From positions 12,119,501 through 12,183,500 of the forward strand of contig CATNEN010000003.1 in the NCBI GenBank assembly GCA_950097015.1: a DNA stretch of 64,000 bases. Direction: 5' to 3'. The position numbers and the translations under genes are program-made. The number at the start of each line of letters is the position of its first letter. Within the stretch, counting starts at the first letter, position 1. Shown here in pieces: positions 33,753-45,971 of this stretch. This stretch comes from Macrostomum hystrix. Lineage: Eukaryota > Platyhelminthes > Macrostomidae. The notes under the pieces are model-generated. The model was not told the origin of the DNA, did not search any database, and saw nothing but the letters and a program-made list of their open reading frames with translations.

Positions 33753-35303
33753 ATGACTCGCAGTAAAGTGATCGATCTAGCCGAAGAGATCGAAAACTGG
33801 GCCCAAGATTTCTATCAGAAATTTAATCAGAAAGATCTAGAAAAATCTCTGGGAGTAAAGCTTCCGTTCAGTGATCTGCGAATGGTGATCGACACCAACA
33901 ATTTCATGGTTGAGACTGATGACGCTGTGTATTCGGTGAGAATTTCTGCTTCAATTTTCTTCACCATTCATTGTCAATCGCACAAAGGTCCCTTAGCTCG
34001 AGTCCACGCGGCGAGAAAGTCAGGTCAATGAGAAAGTCAGGTCAGTTGTACACAACTGTGTCAGTGGATGTATGCTCAGGAGTCAGCGGAATGGGCAGAA
34101 TTGCCTCGACGGCAGCGGGTCTTACCAAATGATACCAATTCCAGTTCCCACAGGCCACAGCCCTACAAAATATTAATTCTTCTTTCAACAGAAATAATTT
34201 TTTATTCAAGATTCAACGAAAAGAGTTTTTATTTAGTAATGTGTAAAAGTACATAGTGACATATTTTTTGGTTCATTCCTTCAGCTACTTCGATAGATTT
34301 TCAGATCAACTCATGCTAACTTCTCATGGGCTTGTCGAAGCTTTTTATTTCTTTGGTTGTTTAGATTCAATTTCACACTATCAGCCGCTACTAACGAGTA
34401 GTAAGTAGAAATTTCGGGTACGGAGATATGAGATAAAAAGTAGAATTGTAGGCAAAAAGTATTATTCTAGTTTTGCAGGGCCTCTACAACCATCACAAAA
34501 ATTTCTAACAATTCTACTGCTGAGTGATATAAAAAGCTATAGAAATAAGTGTGCTGCTTCACGACATGCATTGCTCATCGTGGACTGAGATTCGAACCCC
34601 CGACCTCTCAAGCAGAAGTCCAAAGCTAAATGCACTAGATAAACACAAATAAAAAAGTACCCACTGACACCCTGTGTATTTATAACAGACCGAAAACCCC
34701 GGCACGGGACAATGGCAGCGCAATCATGTATTGTTCAAGACCAGCTACAGCAATACAACAGCGACGCCAATGCAGTACGCGTTGAGCACACAGCGCAGTA
34801 CAAGATCAGTGTGCTCCGTGAGCCTTTCCCGCGGCTTCGTGTTCGAAGGCCAGGCCGGCCTCAAGGTCAGCCTGCCGAACAATTTGCTGGAGCTCAGCGC
34901 CAGCATGTCCCGCCAGCTGAGCATGCAGGGCCAACGCGAGAAGTCGGTTGAGCAGGAGCTCACTTGGACTGTGGACACCACGGTGGCGGTTCCGCCTGGC
35001 AAGACCGTGACAGTGCGGTTAGTGATCAAGGAGAAGCAGTTCAATGGAACGTTTCGCGTGGCCACGCGTTTCCGCGGCTCCCTGGCTGTTAGGCTCTACC
35101 GGGGCGATTCCAGGATCTGCGTTCTAAGAGTTAACGAGCTGCGCGACGTGTTCAAGGAGAGCCTTGGCTTCCAGTGGCAGCCAGAAGAGGCCTGCCTGCT
35201 GTTTTTCAGCGAGGGCCAGTGTCACACAGCCTGTGGCGTGGAGCAGTTCATCCAGATCGATGAGAAGGACTTTGAAGCAACAGACGAAGATTCAAAGCAG
35301 TAG
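33753..35303 (+). CDS. Aerolysin-fold (ETX/MTX2-type) beta-pore-forming protein
   Basis: Two exons, 33753-33935 and 34689-35303, joined in phase 0 (donor TTCG|GTGAGA, acceptor ATAACAG|AC); 265 aa. Start is the first in-frame ATG. No signal peptide is visible, so export would be unconventional or the protein cytosolic. The N-terminal exon is short and charged. Exon 2 shows family hallmarks: paired Ser/Thr-rich amphipathic strands, the alternating segment that in relatives forms the membrane hairpin, and the strand TVAVPPGKTVTVRLVIKE, closely resembling the conserved VPPGKT region of ETX/MTX2 and related animal aerolysin-like proteins. The C-terminus is acidic. Such animal proteins act in defence, venom or endolysosomal transport; the role here is unknown. 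The intron holds two SINE pieces. The gene converges with the F-box gene. Confidence 0.75.
33985..34185 (+). mobile_element. SINE family A copy, internally deleted, in intron
   Basis: Matches the 57-kb copy: AAAGGTCCCTTAGCTCGA, GAGAAAGTCAGG, GCTCAGGAGTCAGCGGAAT, GGGCAGAATTGCC and ACCAAATGATACCA. The middle of the element is missing. Confidence 0.65.
34575..34650 (-). mobile_element. tRNA-like SINE head in intron
   Basis: The minus strand carries GGTCGGGGGTTCGAATC (B box) and TAGTGCATTTAGC as a weak A box. The acceptor stem does not pair, so it is a SINE relic and not a tRNA gene. Confidence 0.5.
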
Positions 35304-35399
35304 CCGCTAAAGTGGAGTCTACTCTAGAAATAGATTTTAACTTCTCGACTAAACTCGAAATTGTTTACAGTGATCAGTTAGTACTGGTACTTAAGCACC

Positions 35400-35895
35400 C
35401 GAGAGTAGAATAACTAGCCAATAAGGTAAGATAAGGGGTGGTGACTAGCGTATCAGTCAATAAGCGACAAGTCCCGGGTTTAGAATAACCAGCCAATAGG
35501 CGAAGCTGGGGTGGTGGTGATAGATCTGCAGCCAATAGGCGCCAACTCGCAAGGTTAGAATAACTAGCCAATAGGCGAAGCTGGGGTGGTGTTGATAGAT
35601 CTGCAGCCAATAGGCGCCAACTCGCGAGGTTAGAATAACTAGCCAATAGGCGAAGCTGGGGTGGTGTTGATAGATCTGCAGCCAATAGGCGCCAACTCGC
35701 GAGGTTAGAATAACTAGCCAATAGGCGAAGCTGGGGTGGTGTTGATAGATCTGCAGCCAATAGGCGCCAACTCGCGAGGTTAGAATAACTAGCCAATAGG
35801 CGAAGCTGGGGTGGTGTTGATAGATCTGCAGCCAATAGGCGCCAACTCGCGAGGTTAGAATAACCAGCCAATAGGCGAAGCTGGGGTGGTGGGAA
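35400..35895. repeat. 75-bp minisatellite, about 6 copies
   Basis: 75-bp units, each with two GCCAATAGGCG words (one followed by AAGCTGGGGTGGTG, one by CCAACTCGCGAGG), so the unit is itself an old internal duplication. It lies directly 3' of the aerolysin-fold gene. Open frames of 160-165 codons over it are artefacts. Confidence 0.95.
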
Positions 35896-36320
35896 TGGAT
35901 CAAGAACGAGACTATCGGGGAAAACACAGATAATATCAATAAGATTACGAGCTAATAGTTTAATAACAGTCTGTCAGGGCTGTGTGTTTTATTTTACTTG
36001 TTTACGCGGTGTAAATGATACGTTAAATCACTGTAACTTATTAACAATGCACACACGTTTATTTTTACGCAAAAACAGTACAGACTTGTTTCAAATAAAA
36101 GCTGCAAAAAGCCTGTCGACTAAATAAGACATCAGCTAAGCGAAATAACAAGCGAAATAGTAAAAATAGCTAAGTGACTTTTTATAATGCACACAAAAAC
36201 CGAAAGTGTGTACAAAAGTACATTAGCAAAGTACGATAAAAAGAATACTCACATGAGAGTGCGATTAAGTAATATATTGGCTAAAAATATTACATGCCAG
36301 TTAAAAAATATTACTAAACA
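35896..36320. other. Intergenic DNA between convergent genes
   Basis: AT-rich, no gene seen. Confidence 0.5.
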
Positions 36321-36326
36321 TTTATT
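36321..36326 (-). terminator. Poly(A) signal of the F-box gene
   Basis: AATAAA on the minus strand about 54 nt after the stop codon at 36380. Confidence 0.55.
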
Positions 36327-36379
36327 TATATATGAGACGTCACTGTCAGTTCATTAGACACTTGTCACACCTGTCCCAA

Positions 36380-39300
36380 TCAGTTAATCTCCAGTCGTCG
36401 CCGGAACAGTTGGCACGCCGAGCTGCCCGCAGTGCAAGCAGCCAGGCTAAGAATTCCCTTGAGCTCCGGATCGCCAAACTTGGCATCCAAGTCTGGTGTT
36501 AGGTCCAAACTAATCAGACTCACCGGCTGTGGAACATCCATGGCAAAGGTGGCGACAATTTGAGACAATGCTGCTGACGATGCCGTTGAGTTGCCTAGCA
36601 ACAAAGCTGAGGCTATGTCGGATGCGTCAGTCAGCTTGGAGCTGGATGTCTGGCAAATGATTGACAAGTTCCAATTAGGAATGATAGAAATTATCCCCAA
36701 ACACGACACTGGGAAGAAAAAGTATTCAGATCCCCAAACTGATAAATGGGAAGGAGAAACAGTTTAGATGCCCAAAAAGAAGAATGGGAAAAAGAAACAG
36801 TTCCGATCCCCAAAAAGAAGAATGGGAAGAAGAAACAGTTCCGATCCCCAAAAAGAAGAATGGGAAGAAGAAACAGTTCCGATCCCCAAAAAGAAGAATG
36901 GGAAGAAGAAACAGTTTAGATCCCAAAAATCTGAATAATGGGAAGAAAAAACAGTTCCGATCCCCAAAAAGAAGAATGGGAAGGAGAAATAGTCAGATCC
37001 CAAACTGAAGAATGGGAAGGAGAAACAGTTCAGATCCCCAAAAAGAAGAATAGGAAAAGAAACAGTTCAGATCCCCAAACAGAAGAATGGGAAGAAGAAA
37101 CAGTTCAGATCCCAAAACTGAATAATGGGAAGGAGAAATAGTCAGATCCCAAAACTGAAGAATTGGAAGTCGAAACAGTCAAATCCCAAAAAAGAAGGGA
37201 GAGGATCGCAGGCAGGAATAAAATATCCCCAATCCGCACCTTCCACACGGAATAGACCCGCAGCCTGCCGGAGCTAAAACCGAGAGCAATGAGACCGCAG
37301 CCGCAGTCGCCCTCCACGGCAACGCTGGTGCAAAATTCGCCGTCTGATAAGCCGCCAATCGGTAGCTCTCGGCAAGAAACGTCTCCGTTAGTGTCCGTGG
37401 ACAGATCGATGGCTAGTAGGGCAGTTTTGCGCCAATCGGGCACCAGCAGTAGGCAGTGGGGTGAAGCCAAGCAGGCTGATAACACGCGCATTCTCGGCGA
37501 CTTCTCGTGCAGCTTAGCGAGAGCGGCGCCGAATCTTGGCGACAAGACGGCCGCCCGGGTGTCGCCCGGGTCGCCCGGCCTGAGACGCCAAACCCGGAGC
37601 TGCAGATCCTCGGTTAGTAGGGCCACTAAGCTAGATGAGGCGATTAGGCGCCATTTTACAGCGTCCGAGTTGGACTCTGGTCCGGGCGGCAGGTATACGC
37701 CTGCGATGACAGTGTGCCACGAGAGCTGCGGGTGAATTTAGGCGAGGGTTGCTGAGGCCAGGTAAGGCGACATATTGAGAAAGACAGGTAGATAAGTTGA
37801 ATGAGAAAGTTAGGTACAGATAGAGACATCAGGTAGATAGACATGTAGATCGATAGAGACAGATAGAGATAGATAGATAGAGACAGTTAGATAGATAGAG
37901 ACAGGTAGATAGATAGAGACAGGTAGGTAGATAGAGACAGTTAGATAGATAGAGACAGGTAGATATATAGATAGAGACAGGTAGATAGATAGAGACAGGT
38001 AGATAGATAGAGACAGGTAGATAGATAGAGACAGTTAGATAGATAGAGACAGGTAGATAGATAGAGACAGGTAGATAGATAGAGACAGGTAGATAGATAG
38101 AGACAGGTAGATAGATTGAGACAGGTAGACAGATAGAGACAGGTAGATATATAGATAGAGACAGGTAGATAGATAGAGACAGGTAGATAGATAGAGACAG
38201 GTAGATAGATAGAGACAGGTAGATAGATAGAGACAGGTAGGTAGATTGAGACAGGTAGACAGATAGAGACAGGTAAATAGATAGAGACAGGTTGATATAG
38301 ATAGATAGAAATGGAGTGGTAGATAGATAGTAAGAGATAAACAGGTAGACAGGTAGATAGAGGGAGACAGGTAGATGGATCAGGCAAGTACAGACTATTA
38401 GTGAGACAGAAGTAAACTATTGATAAAACTTGGCAAAAGTGCAAACCTCGAGGTCAACAACGACCGGCTCGTTCTCGGTGTTGCTGCCATAGACCAAGCG
38501 ATAGCAGATCAGAGTATTAGAATCCGCAGGGCAGGCAACCAGTCTGTCTTTGTCCACCAGATCCCAGGCGCGCACAACGCAGCCTAGATTTCTAGTCAAC
38601 TGAATGCTGGCTGGATCGCCTGAAAGTCGAAGACGAAAAATATCCAAAATACTGTAGGTAGGATAGGCCTCCATGGTAATTAGCAGGTACTGCCTGTAGT
38701 CCAGTCGTATGGTACGAGCCTGAGGAGTTAGGCGAGTGCGGCAGCCGCGAGACATGGCGGCTACGTCGAATAATTCGACGCCGGATTCAGTGTCCCCGAC
38801 GTCTACGGATGCTGCGGCAAATATGCGGCCACGATAGTTCTCTAGGCAGGCCGCTAGAACAACCTATTTGCATGTGTAATTGAAAACAGGGTGTACATAG
38901 CTGCGCTATCAGTGAACTTAGGTTCTGTATCAGTGTACATAGCTGTGATATCAGTGTACATAGCTGTGATATCAGTGTACATAGCTGTGGTATTTGTGTA
39001 CATAGCTGTGATATCAGTGTACATAGCAGTGGTATCAGTGTACATAGCTGTGGTATCAGTGTACATAGCTGTGATATCAGTGTACATAGCTGTGGTATTT
39101 GTGTACATAGCTGTGATATCAGTGTACATAGCAGTGGTATCAGTGTACATAGCTGTGGTATCAGTGTACATAGCTGTGATATCAGTGTACATAGCTGTGG
39201 TATTTGTGTACATAGCTGTGATATCAGTGTACATAGCTGTGGTATTTGTGTACATAGCTGTGATATCAGTGTACATAGCTGTGATATCAGTGTACATAGC

Positions 39301-39831
39301 TGTGGTATTTGTGTACATAGCTGTGATATCAGTGTACATAGCAGTGGTATCAGTGTACACAGCTGTGATATCAGTGTACATAGCTGTGATATCTGTGTAC
39401 AAGACATTATTGTACATTGCAATAACCTGGTCAGCTCCCAACAGCTCCAAGCCTGTGATTGGCTGATGCAGGCCAGGAACAGTTAGTCGATAAATACCCG
39501 GCCTAGTTGCCATAGCAACCGGGCGTCCGCACTTTGCCAACCGATGTCGAGCGAGAGCCATCTCGCAGGTTTTAAGCTCCGAAAATCCGTAACTGCAATA
39601 ATTAACAACAGACGAAGATTTGCAGCAATCGTCCGGCTTAGGCATGGTTGCCATGGCAACCGCCGGTAGCCAAATACCGGCATTGGCGGCGATGACAGAG
39701 TCGATTAGTTCTAGCCAAAATCGACAGACCTGGCGCAGACGCTGCAGATGCTGAGGAGTCGCTTCTTGACAGCAGCGAGACAACAGCCTCTCGAATATTA
39801 GTAGCCAGACGTCTGACGAAACTGGCGGCAT
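36380..39831 (-). CDS. F-box protein with WD40-like repeats
   Basis: Four exons: 39427-39831, 38447-38863, 37240-37725, 36380-36649; all three introns are phase 0 and the total is 525 aa. ATG is at 39831. Residues ~5-45 form an F-box (VWLLIFERLLSRCC, then LRQVCRFWLELID). Later segments resemble WD40 blades: IYRLTVPG, VVRAWDL, WHTVIAG, then LQLRVWRL and GRLRVYSVW. F-box proteins are substrate receptors of SCF ubiquitin ligases, binding SKP1 through the F-box; the beta-propeller would bind substrate (inference). Donors are CAG|GTTATT, GAG|GTTTGC and AAG|GTGCGG; acceptors are AAATAG|G, CCGCAG|C and TGCCAG|A. Each intron contains its own minisatellite (21, 18 and 38 bp). I cannot assign it to a named FBXW/FBXO family. 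Confidence 0.78.
36730..37195. repeat. 38-bp minisatellite in F-box intron 3, about 11 copies
   Basis: Units built on GATCCCCAAAAAGAAGAATG with a GGGAAGAAGAAACAG half. The coding (minus) strand is strongly pyrimidine-rich. Open frames on both strands are artefacts. Confidence 0.95.
37790..38370. repeat. 18-bp minisatellite in F-box intron 2, about 30 copies
   Basis: Unit AGATAGATAGAGACAGGT, a GATA-type microsatellite that has acquired a longer period. The 167-codon Tyr/Leu/Ser minus frame is an artefact. Confidence 0.95.
38890..39415. repeat. 21-bp minisatellite in F-box intron 1, about 24 copies
   Basis: Unit near TCAGTGTACATAGCTGTGAT plus A. Because 21 is a multiple of three and no stop occurs on either strand, it extends the exon-1 reading frame into the intron; the conserved phase-0 GT-AG pair at 39427 and 38863 is preferred. 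Confidence 0.95.
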
Positions 39832-39999
39832 GAACCGGAAATTGCTTGGCGGCTGGTTGGAATGCAGAAGAGCAATGAGGTTGAATTCGTTATTTGATCT
39901 ATTCAGAACTTTACATAGATTACTAGTAACAAAATTTAGATACCTACTAAAAATGTAGATACCTAATCAAAACATCGATTTCTCAAAAAATACGTAATT

Positions 40000-40480
40000 C
40001 TGATCCATAATCAGAAAGAATCGATCCTTAATCAGAAAGCGTCGATCTATGATCAGAAAACGTTGATCCCTAATCAAATAGCGTCGATCCCAAATCAGAA
40101 AGCGTCGATCCCTAATCAGAAAGCGTCGATCCCTTATCAGAAAGCGTCGATCCCTTATCAGAAAGCGTCGATCCCTAATCAGAAAGCGTCGATTCGTAAT
40201 CAGAAAGCGTCGATCCCTTATCAGAAAGCGTCGATCCCTAATCAGAAAGCGTCGATTCGTAATCAGAAAGCGTCGATCCCTAATCAGAAAGCGTCGATTC
40301 GTAATCAGAAAGCGTCGATCCCTAATCAGAAAGCGTCGATTCGTAATCAGAAAGCGTCGATTCGTAATCAGAAAGCGTCATCGATCCCTAATCAGAAAGC
40401 GTCGATCCCTAATAAAAAACGTCGTCGATCCCTAAACAGAAAACGTCGTCGATCCCTAATCAGAAAACGTCGATCCCTAC
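40000..40480. repeat. 21-bp minisatellite, about 22 copies
   Basis: Unit CAGAAAGCGTCGATCCCTAA plus T, with TTCGTAAT variants. It runs directly into a SINE C body at 40482. Confidence 0.95.
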
Positions 40481-40481
40481 C

Positions 40482-40670
40482 CTGTAAAAAATTCGGCTGC
40501 TTCTTCGGCGGGTTTTTTGTGCGAAATAGGAGTGGAATCTACGAAAATCCCCCCTATCTCACAAGAGTTAAAGAAACCACACAGGAAGCTGCCGATATAA
40601 CCGCAAATTGTGCGGAAACCGCCGAAGAATCACCCGAACCAGTGGCCCATGGGACAACCAGAGAATTAGT
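40482..40670 (+). mobile_element. SINE family C body, without tRNA head
   Basis: About 190 bp nearly identical to 61995-62190: CTGTAAAAAATTCGGCTGCT, AATAGGAGTGGAATCTAC, GTTAAAGAAACCACAC and GGCCCATGGGACAACCAGAG. The tRNA-like head present at 61909 is missing; the 21-bp array sits in its place. Confidence 0.75.
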
Positions 40671-40990
40671 GTGCTACGCACATAATAGTGCAATAAAAGA
40701 AACTTCTGAATTTTTTTGTTACAATTGGCATTGCAAACTATGCTTAGTAAATGCTGTTACCTCACAGACTGCCAGGGAGTTAAGCAACCGCAGCGTTTCA
40801 AATGAAATTCCAAGTCTATTGTTTTTCGTCTTATTGTCGGACATTAGTAGCTACAGTTGACTTGAAGTTCCAGGCCGACTGAAAAAAGTTAAATATTTAT
40901 ACAAATTGGAATATTTTATTTACCGCAAGATATTGCTAAATAACCTAGTTAGAGCCGAACTACGATTCCTGCCATGATTAAATGATTATG
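40671..40990. other. Intergenic DNA
   Basis: Short unique spacer; no gene. Confidence 0.5.
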
Positions 40991-43265
40991 TCCATATTTT
41001 GTCTATGATTGTCTATGGCTTTAGCTACGATTCCATGAGTGTCTATGGCTTTAGCTACGATTCCATAGGTGTCCATGGCTTTAGCTACGATTCCATGATT
41101 GTCTACGGCTTTAGCTACGATTCCATGATTGTCTACGGCTTTAGCTACGATTCCATGATTGTCTATGGCTTTAGCTACGATTCCATGATTGTCTACGGCT
41201 TTAGCTACGATTCCATGATTGTCTATGGCTTTAGCTACGATTCCATGATTGTCTATGCCTTTAGCTACGATTCCATGATTGTCTATGGCTTTAGCTACGA
41301 TTCCATGATTGTCTATGGCTTTAGCTGCGATTCTAAGATTGTCTATGGCTTTAGCTACGATTCCATGATTGTCTACGGCTTTAGCTACGATTCCATGATT
41401 GTCTACGGCTTTAGCTACGATTCCATGATTGTCTACGGCTTTAGCTACGATTCCATGATTGTCTACGGCTTTAGCTACGATTCCATGATTGTCTACGGCT
41501 TTAGCTACGATTCCATGAGTGTCTATGGCTTTAGCTACGATTCCATGAGTGTCTATGGCTTTAGCTACGATTCCATGATTGTCTTTGCCTTTAGCTACGA
41601 TTCCATGATTGTCTATGGCTTTAGCTACGATTCCATGATTGTCTACGGCTTTAGCTACGATTCCATGATTGTCTACGGCTTTAGCTACGATTCCATGATT
41701 GTCTACGGCTTTAGCTACGATTCCATGATTGTCTATGGCTTTAGCTACGATTGCATGATTGTCTATGCCTTTAGCTACGATTCCATGATTGTCTATTGCT
41801 TTAGCTACGATTGCATGATTGTCTATGGCTTTAGCTACGATTGCATGATTGTCTATGGCTTTAGCTACGACTCCATAAGTGTCTATGCCTTTAGCTACGA
41901 TTCCATGATTGTCTATGGCTTTAGCTACGATTGCATGATTGTCTATGGCTTTAGCTACGACTCCATAAGTGTCTATGCCTTTAGCTACGATTGCATGATT
42001 GTCTATGGCTTTAGCTACGATTGAATGATTGTCTACGGCTTTAGCTACGATTGCATGATTGTCTATGGCTTTAGCTACGATTGCATGATTGTCTATGGCT
42101 TTAGCTACGACTCCATAAGTGTCTATGCCTTTAGCTACGATTCCATGATTGTCTATGGCTTTAGCTACGACTCCATAAGTGTCTATGCCTTTAGCTACGA
42201 TTGCATGATTGTCTATGGCTTTAGCTACGACTCCATAAGTGTCTATGCCTTTAGCTACGATTCCATGATTGTCTACGGCTTTAGCTACGATTGCATGATT
42301 GTCTATGGCTTTAGCTACGACTCCATAAGTGTCTATGCCTTTAGCTACGATTCCATGATTGTCTACGGCTTTAGCTACGATTCCATGATTGTCTATGGCT
42401 TTAGCTACGATTCCATGATTGTCTATGCCTTTAGCTACGATTCCATGATTGTCTATGGCTTTAGCTACGATTCCATGATTGTCTATGGCTTTAGCTACGA
42501 TTCTAAGATTGTCTATGGCTTTAGCTACGATTCCATGATTGTCTATGCCTTTAGCTACGATTCCATGATTGTCTACGGCTTTAGCTACGATTCCATGATT
42601 GTCTACGGCTTTAGCTACGATTCCATGATTGTCTACGGCTTTAGCTACGATTCCATGATTGTCTATGGCTTTAGCTACGATTCCATGATTGTCTATGGCT
42701 TTAGCTACGATTCCATGATTGTCTATGCCTTTAGCTACGATTCCATGATTGTCTACGGCTTTAGCTACGATTCCATGATTGTCTATGCCTTTAGCTACGA
42801 TTCTAAGATTGTCTATGGCTTTAGCTACGATTCCATGATTGTCTATGCCTTTAGCTACGATTCCATGATTGTCTACGGCTTTAGCTACGATTCCATGATT
42901 GTCTACGGCTTTAGCTACGATTCCATGATTGTCTACGGCTTTAGCTACGATTCCATGATTGTCTACGGCTTTAGCTACGATTCCATGATTGTCTATGGCT
43001 TTAGCTACGATTGCATGATTGTCTATGGCTTTAGCTACGACTCCATAAGTGTCTATGGCTTTAGCTACGACTCCATAAGTGTCTATGGCTTTAGCTACGA
43101 CTCCATAAGTGTCTATGGCTTTAGCTACGACTCCATCATTGCCTATCATGGCTTTAGCTACAAAGTTTTAGCTATAATTTTGCTGTTGTCTATGGCTTTA
43201 GCTAGGATTCTATCAGCGATCCCGTAGTTCTGTCTAGGGCTTTAAGTAGGATTCCATGATTTCCC
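40991..43265. repeat. 30-bp minisatellite, about 72 regular copies
   Basis: Units built on GGCTTTAGCTACGATTCCAT with TGATTGTCTA; variants (TATGCC, CTCCATAAGT, TTGCATG) cluster and recur in blocks. The last ~120 bp are decayed. It is open on both strands for hundreds of codons (723 minus, 341 and 400 plus), a pure consequence of the 30-bp period. Confidence 0.97.
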
Positions 43266-44230
43266 ATGGCTTTAGTTACAATTCTTTCTAGCTACAACAG
43301 TAGGATTCTTTCTACGGCCTAAACTAGGATTCAATTTTTGTGACGCAAACTATACATGCACTATTCTATTTAATGATGCTTACATTCTATAGCGCGATAT
43401 GACCAAAAGAAGATTAGTGAAACAACTTTTCAGCATATCAATGTCCTATCATTACATATGGTTCATGACGAAAATATATATTTACCTATTTATCGTTAGG
43501 TCGCTGGACATATTAATGTCAAGTCTTTTACTTAAATAACAAACGACAAAAATAAGAAAAATAGAACCACTTTTATAACTAGTAATAAACCGATTTGTTT
43601 AAACATATATAAATGATTAATTCAGATGGCTGGCGTAATGCAGAGTAAGCAAAAGCGTTATAAAACATTTGCTCGGAAAGGAAATATGGCAGTTTTTTAA
43701 GTGGCAAAAATATTCAATTAAGCCTGTATGATTTCTATATAACTCAGTAAATATATATTGTAGCTGTGCGCTAATGATGTGCTTTGAATGATGGAGTCTG
43801 GCTTTGAATGTGGCAAGCGACCTCATGAAACAAATAAGTAGCTATTTAAATCTGCTTTGAATATTATCCTTAACTGAATGCGATAGTAAACTCTAATAGG
43901 CAAGTTTATATACCAGGCGCGACACAATAAAATAAAATCAGCAAGAAAGCTATAGCGGATGAGGAGATCGTAAAAGACTACTAAAAGTAGAGTAAGTATA
44001 AATAACGATTCTAAATTCTGACAAGAAAATTCGTAACTTTATGCCTTCGAAATTTAATATATACGAGCTAGTTAAGCATTTCGTGTTTAAGTAAAAATAC
44101 AAAAAATGACGTCATAACAATACAACTAACTAACATGGGGTGGAAATGATTTGGGACTAAAGTGCTAGTGGGGTCAAATTTAAATTGGGGTAGAAGTCAC
44201 GATGAGGTTTGTATTTAAAGTAGAGTTGAA
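43266..44230. other. AT-rich intergenic DNA
   Basis: No supported gene or repeat. Confidence 0.5.
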
Positions 44231-45165
44231 GCCACAGTGGATGTTGATATTTAAAGTTAGGGTCCCGCCACTGTGAGGGTCCCGCCACTGTGAGGGTGTA
44301 AAATTAAAGTAAGGTTGAAGCCACAGTGCGGGTGTGAAATTAAAGTGGGGTTGAAGCCACAGTGCGGGTGTGAAATTAAAGTAAGGTTGAAGCCACAGTG
44401 CGGGTGTGAAATTAAAGTGGGGTTGAAGCCACAGTGCGGGTGTGAAATTAAAGTGGGGTTGAAGCCACAGTGCGGGCGTGAAATTAAAGTAAGGTTGAAG
44501 CCACAGTGCGGGCGTGAAATTAAAGTAAGGTTGAAGCCACAGTGCGGGCGTGAAATTAAAGTAAGTTTGAAGCCACAGTGCGGGTGTAAAATTAAAGTAA
44601 GGTTGAAGTCACAGTGCGGGTGTGAAATTAAAGTGGGGTTGAAGCCACAGTGCGGGTGTGAAATTAAAGTAAGGTTGAAGCCACAGTGCGGGTGTGAAAT
44701 TAAAGTGGGGTTGAAGCCACAGTGCGGGTGTGAAATTAAAGTGGGGTTGAAGCCACAGTGCGGGTGTGAAATTAAAGTGGGGTTGAAGCCACAGTGCGGG
44801 TGTGAAATTAAAGTGGGGTTGAAGCCACAGTGCGGGTGTGAAATTAAAGTAAGGTTAAAGCCACAGTGCGGGTGTGAAATTAAAGTAAGGTTAAAGCCAC
44901 AGTGCGGGTGTGAAATTAAAGTAAGGTTGAAGCCACAGTGCGGGTGTGAAATTAAAGTGGGGTTGAAGCCACAGTGCGGGTGTGAAATTAAAGTGGGGTT
45001 GAAGCCACAGTGCGGGTGTGAAATTAAAGTAAGGTTGAAGCCACAGTGCGGGTGTGAAATTAAAGCGGGGTTGAAGCCACAGTGCGGGTGTGAAATTAAA
45101 GCGGGGTTGAAGTCGCTGTCGGGTCTATCATTTTAAAGTGGGGTTTAAGCCACACTGGGTTGATA
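44231..45165. repeat. 36-bp minisatellite, about 24 copies
   Basis: Units built on GAAGCCACAGTGCGGGTGTG followed by AAATTAAAGTGGGGTT or AAATTAAAGTAAGGTT; edges are decayed. The 273-codon plus frame is an artefact. Confidence 0.96.
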
Positions 45166-45850
45166 TTAAACTAGGGTTAAAGTCGGAAAGGAGCTAAAAT
45201 AAAGGTGGAGCTCTAGTCGAAGCCGTGTTATTTTCGACGCGTTTAAAAAAAATTTAAATTAGGAAGCCAAGTGAAAAAATAATACGAAAAATAAGCATAC
45301 TAAGCATAAGCTATTTAGCACCTTAAAAAATAAATATTGTTGGGCTTTCTAGAATGACAAACTAAAAAACTGGGATATAGTTCTGGGATATTTACAGATT
45401 GTAAATTTAAGTTTCAGTTTGTATTCGCACATATGTAAAAATACGTTTACCCTTTTTTGAACTCAAAATATACTAAAACGTAAAAAATTATTCGATGGAA
45501 AAATTAAATAAAAATAGATGTAAGACACTGGCCTTGAAAGTTAGTAATTTTCCATATCAGCACTACTATAAGCATTAAAACTGGAGCACAATGACTATTT
45601 TTAATAGGTAAAAATGTAGCCTATTTTTATAACAAGCAAAACAGAGAAGAACACAATAACACACCTAACTATAAGAACTACAACAACTACAGAGACTACT
45701 GGTCAATAAAGCATAGTAGAAAAGTTAACGAAAAAAATAAGTGAAAATAAACACACAACATAAAAAAATAATAAGGCCATGGAGTCTATTAACTTTAAAC
45801 TGTGCGAGAAATCCATAAAACATTTAGAACTCCCAATAATACCAGCACTG
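45166..45850. other. AT-rich DNA downstream of the SBF-family gene
   Basis: No supported gene. Confidence 0.5.
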
Positions 45851-45854
45851 TCTC

Positions 45855-45860
45855 TTTATT
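45855..45860 (-). terminator. Poly(A) signal of the SBF-family gene
   Basis: AATAAA on the minus strand, about 80 nt beyond the stop codon at 45939. Confidence 0.6.
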
Positions 45861-45938
45861 AATATTTCTTTGTTAAATGTGTCCTTTTTGCTGCCCGCCA
45901 GTGACAATGAACACGAGTTATAAATGAAGGCCGAAGTT

Positions 45939-45971
45939 CTACTGACTGATGGCAGTGCTGAGTTTTTCAAC
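45939..45971 (-). CDS. SBF-family last exon (end of PH domain)
   Basis: 33-bp exon after TTTCAG|G encoding VEKLSTAISQ and stop TAG. It completes the final PH helix started by NEW in the previous exon; the alternative read-through frame lacks this helix. Confidence 0.7.
   Translation of the reverse strand, partial: VEKLSTAISQ

Noticed and set aside
40978..43227. Very long open frames on both strands (723 codons minus; 341 and 400 codons plus)
   Set aside because: They exist because a 30-bp unit without stops repeats about 72 times; translation is a monotonous 10-residue repeat with no start context, domain or splice support.
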